From: Vespa crabro
Lineage: Eukaryota; Arthropoda; Insecta; Hymenoptera; Vespidae
NCBI RefSeq assembly: GCF_910589235.1
Contig: NC_060956.1
Coordinates: 9,022,499-9,086,498, forward strand
Direction of reading: 5' to 3'
DNA length: 64,000 nucleotides
Position numbers and translations under genes: made by a program. The notes under the pieces were generated by a model that did not search any database, was not told the origin of the DNA, and saw only the letters and a program-made list of their open reading frames with translations. How positions within the stretch are numbered: position 1 is the first letter of the stretch; each line of letters opens with the position of its first letter. Shown piece by piece: positions 59,855 through 64,000 of the stretch.

Positions 59855-59960
59855 CTCCCCCTCTTTCTCTCTCTCTCGTGCTCTTTCTCTAGCACGCATT
59901 CTCTTTCCTCCTGTCTTTTTCTCAGTCTCTGAATCCTCTTCTGTCTCCTTCGTCATTTTC
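59855..59960. repeat. Degenerate CT-rich tract
   Basis: CTCTTTCTCT and CCTCTG-type words, interrupted. Confidence 0.75.
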
Positions 59961-59964
59961 TGTG

Positions 59965-61455
59965 CTTTTTTCTTTCATCTCAGTTTTCCTCTCTTACTAA
60001 CGTCGTCGGTGGCCGGCAATCTCCTCTTCCCGAGCGCTATGAATGCCAAATAAAAATAAACAAATTTGTTTGTATCCCAAATGCGTACTCCATGAAAAGC
60101 CTTTTGAAGAAGGAAAAGAGACAGAATATACTGTACCGAGTATACTGGTTAACTCGGATTTGCAATTTTAATTACATTTCACGAGATGTGAGAGAGGGCT
60201 GATAGATGGAAGGGTGTAAGTTGGGAATTAGCCGACCGGGACAGATCAGGGAAAGAAGAAAAACTTCAACGAGAATAACGGGATTTTCAACGGAAATACC
60301 CTTCTTTGATAATTATGGTTACGAATCCATTCACCAATAAGATACATTAATAAAAAAATTTCTTTGTTGACAATTGTTCATATACTGTCATATAAAAAAT
60401 ATTTCCGTAGATCAAAATATTTCCACAATCAATTTCTTATATTATTAGCTGCAAAGAAAATCTGAAGTTGTTCGATTTCCGACTTGTTATTAATTATAAA
60501 CTTGACTATATATTTTATATGCTCAGCTAGTCAACGTTGTTCCAATGAATTTAACTCCGCTCCTCGTATGAACTGAATTCGTAGACAACTAATTAACTCG
60601 ATTATCACGATATTGAATTAAGATATAATATTGAAACGAGCCAAAACTCTGTGTCTCCGTCACAAGGCATCTCTTTGAGAATACCAAAGAGAAAAAGGAG
60701 GAGAAAGAGGAAAGAAATAAAAAAAAAAAAGAAGCGACTACTGCTTTCCTTTGACTCTTTCCATTGACCATGGTACATTAAGAAATATCAAAAACAAAGG
60801 AAATGGAAATGGTCGTCGACTTTTTTACAACGAACAGACAACGACGAGAAGGGAAAAGTCGTGATATCGATAAGACAGCTCATCTCAGAGCTTTTAAGTG
60901 GCAAGTTATCCTCCCTGGCAATTTTTTGCTCGCCGTTCGTCGATTCGTCAAAAGAGTTCTAAACAAACGACGAAAGAAAACAAAAAACATAGCTGGATTG
61001 TTTGTATCATCTCTCAACAGGAACTTTTCTTCGGTGTTGCTGCACGTATATGTGTATTTATATATACACGTATTACGTATATGAGTAAATGATTAAAGAG
61101 AAAGGACGGCTTTTACTTTTACATTACTTCTATTCGAATTTATTTTAATTTATTCCGTATTTGTCGTATCGCATGGCAGAAATTTGACTGGTATCTCTTT
61201 GAAAAGTTTGACAGGTTCTGCAAACTTCTATTATTGGTCTGCCACATGGGAACGGACCGTCGTTTCTGTTGGGTTCATGCCAACGTCCACGATGTCACAG
61301 TGTGTAACGTATTGACTGTTCCCTGGCATATCTACGTACGAACAGTTAGCTCTAGTTTGCATGACAGCTAACGTCATTTCGTACAATAGAAGTTCAAACA
61401 GTCGCAATCAAAGATTCAATCGGCGATCTGACGCTATTAACATGATGTGTGTATA
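59965..61455. other. Spacer, nothing recognised
   Basis: 60300-60600 is AT-rich; the 93-codon plus frame at 60803-61084 shows no domain; 61190-61350 is balanced. Confidence 0.55.
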
Positions 61456-61462
61456 TGTATAC

Positions 61463-61509
61463 TATATATATATATATACAAATTATTTACACACACATAT
61501 ATGTATACA

Positions 61510-61580
<71 letters not shown>

Positions 61581-61636
61581 AAAGGAGAGTGTATGTATGT
61601 ATGCATATATATAGAGATAGAGATAGAGATAGAGAG
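61463..61636. repeat. Compound (TA)n-(GA)n-(GTAT)n-(GAGATA)n array
   Basis: (TA)n at 61463-61478 and 61512-61558, (GA)n at 61559-61580, GTAT units at 61590-61602, GAGATA units at 61612-61636. Same order of units as the array at 54836-55012. Confidence 0.95.
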
Positions 61637-61751
61637 AATTTCTGGAAAAAAGAATCTCTGTGTCCTTCACCTAAATCAATATTTACGAGATATGTTTACC
61701 AAATAGGAGAAGATAGGAGAGACATCGAACGTACGATTTCAACTTTGCGCG

Positions 61752-61827
61752 CATATATATATGTATATATATATGTATATATATATATGTATATATATAT
61801 GTATATATATATATGTATATATATATG
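61752..61827. repeat. (TATATATATATG)n minisatellite
   Basis: (TA)n interrupted by TATG at regular 12-14 base spacing, five times. Confidence 0.93.
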
Positions 61828-61829
61828 AA

Positions 61830-63056
61830 ATCGCACGGACCAACAAAACGTAAGCACGTTTCGAAGCAACGACGAGGAGGAAAAAGGCAAGGAGCAAACG
61901 AGACGGTATTCCATAGGGAAGGGATTCGCTGTAGCCCTATCTGCGAATGATTTGTGAATATGCAAGGGCAATGGGACGTCTCCATCGGGAACGCGACGGT
62001 CAAGATAGTCCCCGGCTCCCCGGGCACCTAAAACACGGAAAATATTCGAGTGGACAGCCGCAAATTTATCGTCCTAGGCAGTCCTAAATTTTCCATTACA
62101 CATTGAATCCCGAGCGTGCGAAGAAAAAGAAATTTGAGTGAAATCCATTGCCGTGGAGAGTCCCTTTACCTTTTTCTCCTCCTTTTCAAAATCTAACGTC
62201 AAATTCCTTAACGCTTCAACAAGCCAAACTCATTTTGCAAGGAAATACCGAAAATACTCTGAAAATAATTCACGAAAATATAAAATTTTAAACATGTCTA
62301 TGATAATATCGAAGCCTCATCAATGAACGTCTACATAATAGATGGACAATAGAAGTAACAATGAAAAATGAAATGAGAAGGCAAATACGTCGTTAAAAGG
62401 AAGATGTTCTTTCGAGTGAACAATCTCCGTTGAACTACAAAACTGCGTTTATCGTTTTGCGTTCTTTCATTCTCTTCACCAGCTCCACCTAAGCTTACCC
62501 TCAAGGAAAGGGGTATTTCTTTCGGTAGTTATTATGGCTCTTACGAGTGTTAACGCTTCGCGGCGAATGCCGAGGGTCGGTAATAAAGCCCTAAGAATAC
62601 AGGGCCGATCGTAAAATGATAATTGCCACCGTAAAACTAAGTGATATTGAACTTGATGTCGATACCGAACGGCCGATCCGAACGGAACCGAATTATTATG
62701 CGTCGAGAGAAATGTCGAAGGAAGGCGAGTTTCTTATACCTCCTTTCGTTACGACGTCGCTCGCAATGTCCAAGGGTGAATTTTAAAGGATCAGCCAAAC
62801 GATCCTTCTTCGCTTCATGAATCATCTGGATCTTCGTTCAGCGATCTTTTCACAGGTTAACGAAAAATCGATTGAAGAGCATGTTACGTACAAAAATCAA
62901 TATGTATAATTTCAAAATAAACATTCAATTACGATTTTCAATTTCATTTCAGTTATGCTTTATATTACTTTCTGAGGGAAATGAAAACAAATTAACATAA
63001 TTGAATCACTTCGTATTTATTATCTATATATTCCATGAATATTATCCACTATGTAA

Positions 63057-63058
<2 letters not shown>
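61830..63058. other. Non-coding with a balanced patch
   Basis: 61840-62040 and 62500-62640 are GC-balanced; 62870-63055 is AT-rich. No supported gene. Confidence 0.5.

Positions 63059-63059
<1 letters not shown>

Positions 63060-63089
<30 letters not shown>
63060..63089. repeat. (AT)n microsatellite
   Basis: About 15 units. Confidence 0.97.
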
Positions 63090-63094
63090 GCTGG

Positions 63095-64000
63095 TAAAAT
63101 GTAATTTATATTAAAAACAATAATTTTACGAAGCACATAAAATCATAAAAATGAAATTATATTTCAAAGTTTGTTTTTATTCTAATACCGCAAAACGACT
63201 TGCTTAGCTCTTTAACCCTTCACTTTCTACTTCTTTTTTTCTCTCCTCCTTCCACTTCTAAAATTCCCTTCAACCCTCTCGATGATCCCGAGCCTTCCCG
63301 CATTCATTTTGCGATCGAATATGCGTTACCCCTTCGTCCTACGGCAACCCCCACACTCACCTTATATACATAGACATGCGCGCACTCACATATATACATA
63401 AAGGCAGAGGAACACGTTTAACCTCGCGCGCGTTGTAGGAAAGTTTTCCGCAATTTTGCGTCTTCTTGGCAAGAATAATTCATCGTGTCCCGTGAAACTT
63501 TTACGATTTCCGCGAACGACGTGCGACGAAACCAACCGAAATCTGGTGATATCGACGTGAGCGCTTACAACGAGGAAAACCAAGGGCCAACGAGGCTGTG
63601 CTGAATCGACTCAAAGAAATTATTAAACGATTGTACGAAAAAATGAGAAATAATATAAAGCCTTCTAACCTAAGGTTGAAATATAAAAAGAAAAAAAAGA
63701 AGAAACAAAAAGAAAAGTCGAAAATATATAGAGCACATATAACGAACTCGCATACGCAGTATAATAGATTTTACGAAATGCAAGCAAAAAAGGTGGAAAA
63801 GGGATGTAGGTTGAAAAGGATTAAAATGGGCCCTGTCTATAATCTACTTTGCATTTCCACGAACCCTTTCTAAGCGCGGCGACTAATACGGTAATGCATC
63901 GGAATCCCCTCAACGGGTGAGGTAGTTTCCGGTAGTCGTAAAGCCGGTTTAAGTAATTCCCGATAGAGGGAAGCTTTCTCCATATAGTTCCTGCTTTGCC
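63095..64000. other. Spacer to window end
   Basis: On the minus strand TATAAG|GTGAGTGTG (63359-63367) is a strong donor-like word preceded by ATGTCTATGTATATAAG, giving a six-codon initial-exon possibility that is near chance. The Lys-rich 91-codon plus frame at 63598-63873 reflects A-rich DNA. The last 120 bases are GC-balanced without an open frame. Confidence 0.45.

Noticed and set aside
63598..63873. Lys-rich 91-codon frame
   Set aside because: Composition follows an A-rich stretch; no domain, no splice context.
1..64000. CRISPR array, prokaryotic operon or phage system
   Set aside because: No regularly spaced repeats with unique spacers and no packed genes; the window is eukaryotic in style.
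1..64000. Telomeric TTAGG repeat or rRNA genes
   Set aside because: No tandem TTAGG and no long conserved rRNA-like block was seen.

Overview
The window reads as non-coding nuclear DNA of an animal, most probably an insect and plausibly a hymenopteran. This rests on three things seen in the sequence: AT-rich stretches alternating with CpG-rich islands (TCGA, CGAACG and similar words are everywhere), extreme density of (GA/CT)n, (TA)n, (TTC)n and CpG-containing (TCG)n microsatellites, and no packed bacterial-style gene order. The order assignment is inference. No complete gene, rRNA, tRNA, CRISPR array or intact transposon could be recognised, and no open frame matches a protein family I know. 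The longest frames are mostly low-complexity reads through CT or GA tracts.

Layout. 1-5 kb: AT-rich DNA interrupted by a GC-rich island (about 1.59-2.29 kb) holding the best minus-strand exon candidate, then a plus-strand TATA-like box near 2.65 kb. 5-11 kb: the densest belt of CT/GA arrays, with GC-rich islands at 5.3-5.57, 6.4-6.73 and 10.36-10.5 kb, a (TTC)n array, and an alternating purine-pyrimidine GT/CG tract. 11-18.5 kb: mostly AT-rich, few repeats. 18.5-32.5 kb: scattered long GA/CT arrays, a complex AT minisatellite at 21.9-22.2 kb, and GC-balanced stretches that look like conserved regulatory DNA. 33-43 kb: AT-rich background with three (TCG)n arrays and several small perfect palindromes or hairpins. 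43-55 kb: CT arrays, a GC-balanced open region at 47.5-48.1 kb, and a small GC-rich block at 51.9-52.1 kb with a pol III box B-like motif between short direct repeats. 55-64 kb: AT-rich DNA with compound (TA)n-(GA)n arrays and an inverted pair of homeodomain-type sites.

How it may fit together. The overall picture suits a very long intron or an intergenic region of an insect gene, with scattered regulatory islands. Eight stretches could be exons, judged from a splice-like boundary next to an open frame; three are on the plus strand and five on the minus strand, and one (31.15-31.42 kb) can be read either way. Two minus-strand candidates (10.36 kb and 1.79 kb) are phase-compatible with each other. 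All are low-confidence calls that need transcript or cross-species evidence.

I found no convincing undescribed multi-gene system. The most distinctive structures are the closely spaced opposite-orientation GA/CT arrays, the 24-bp near-palindromic core repeated exactly four times in the AT minisatellite, the box B block, and several homeodomain- or Onecut-like palindromes.
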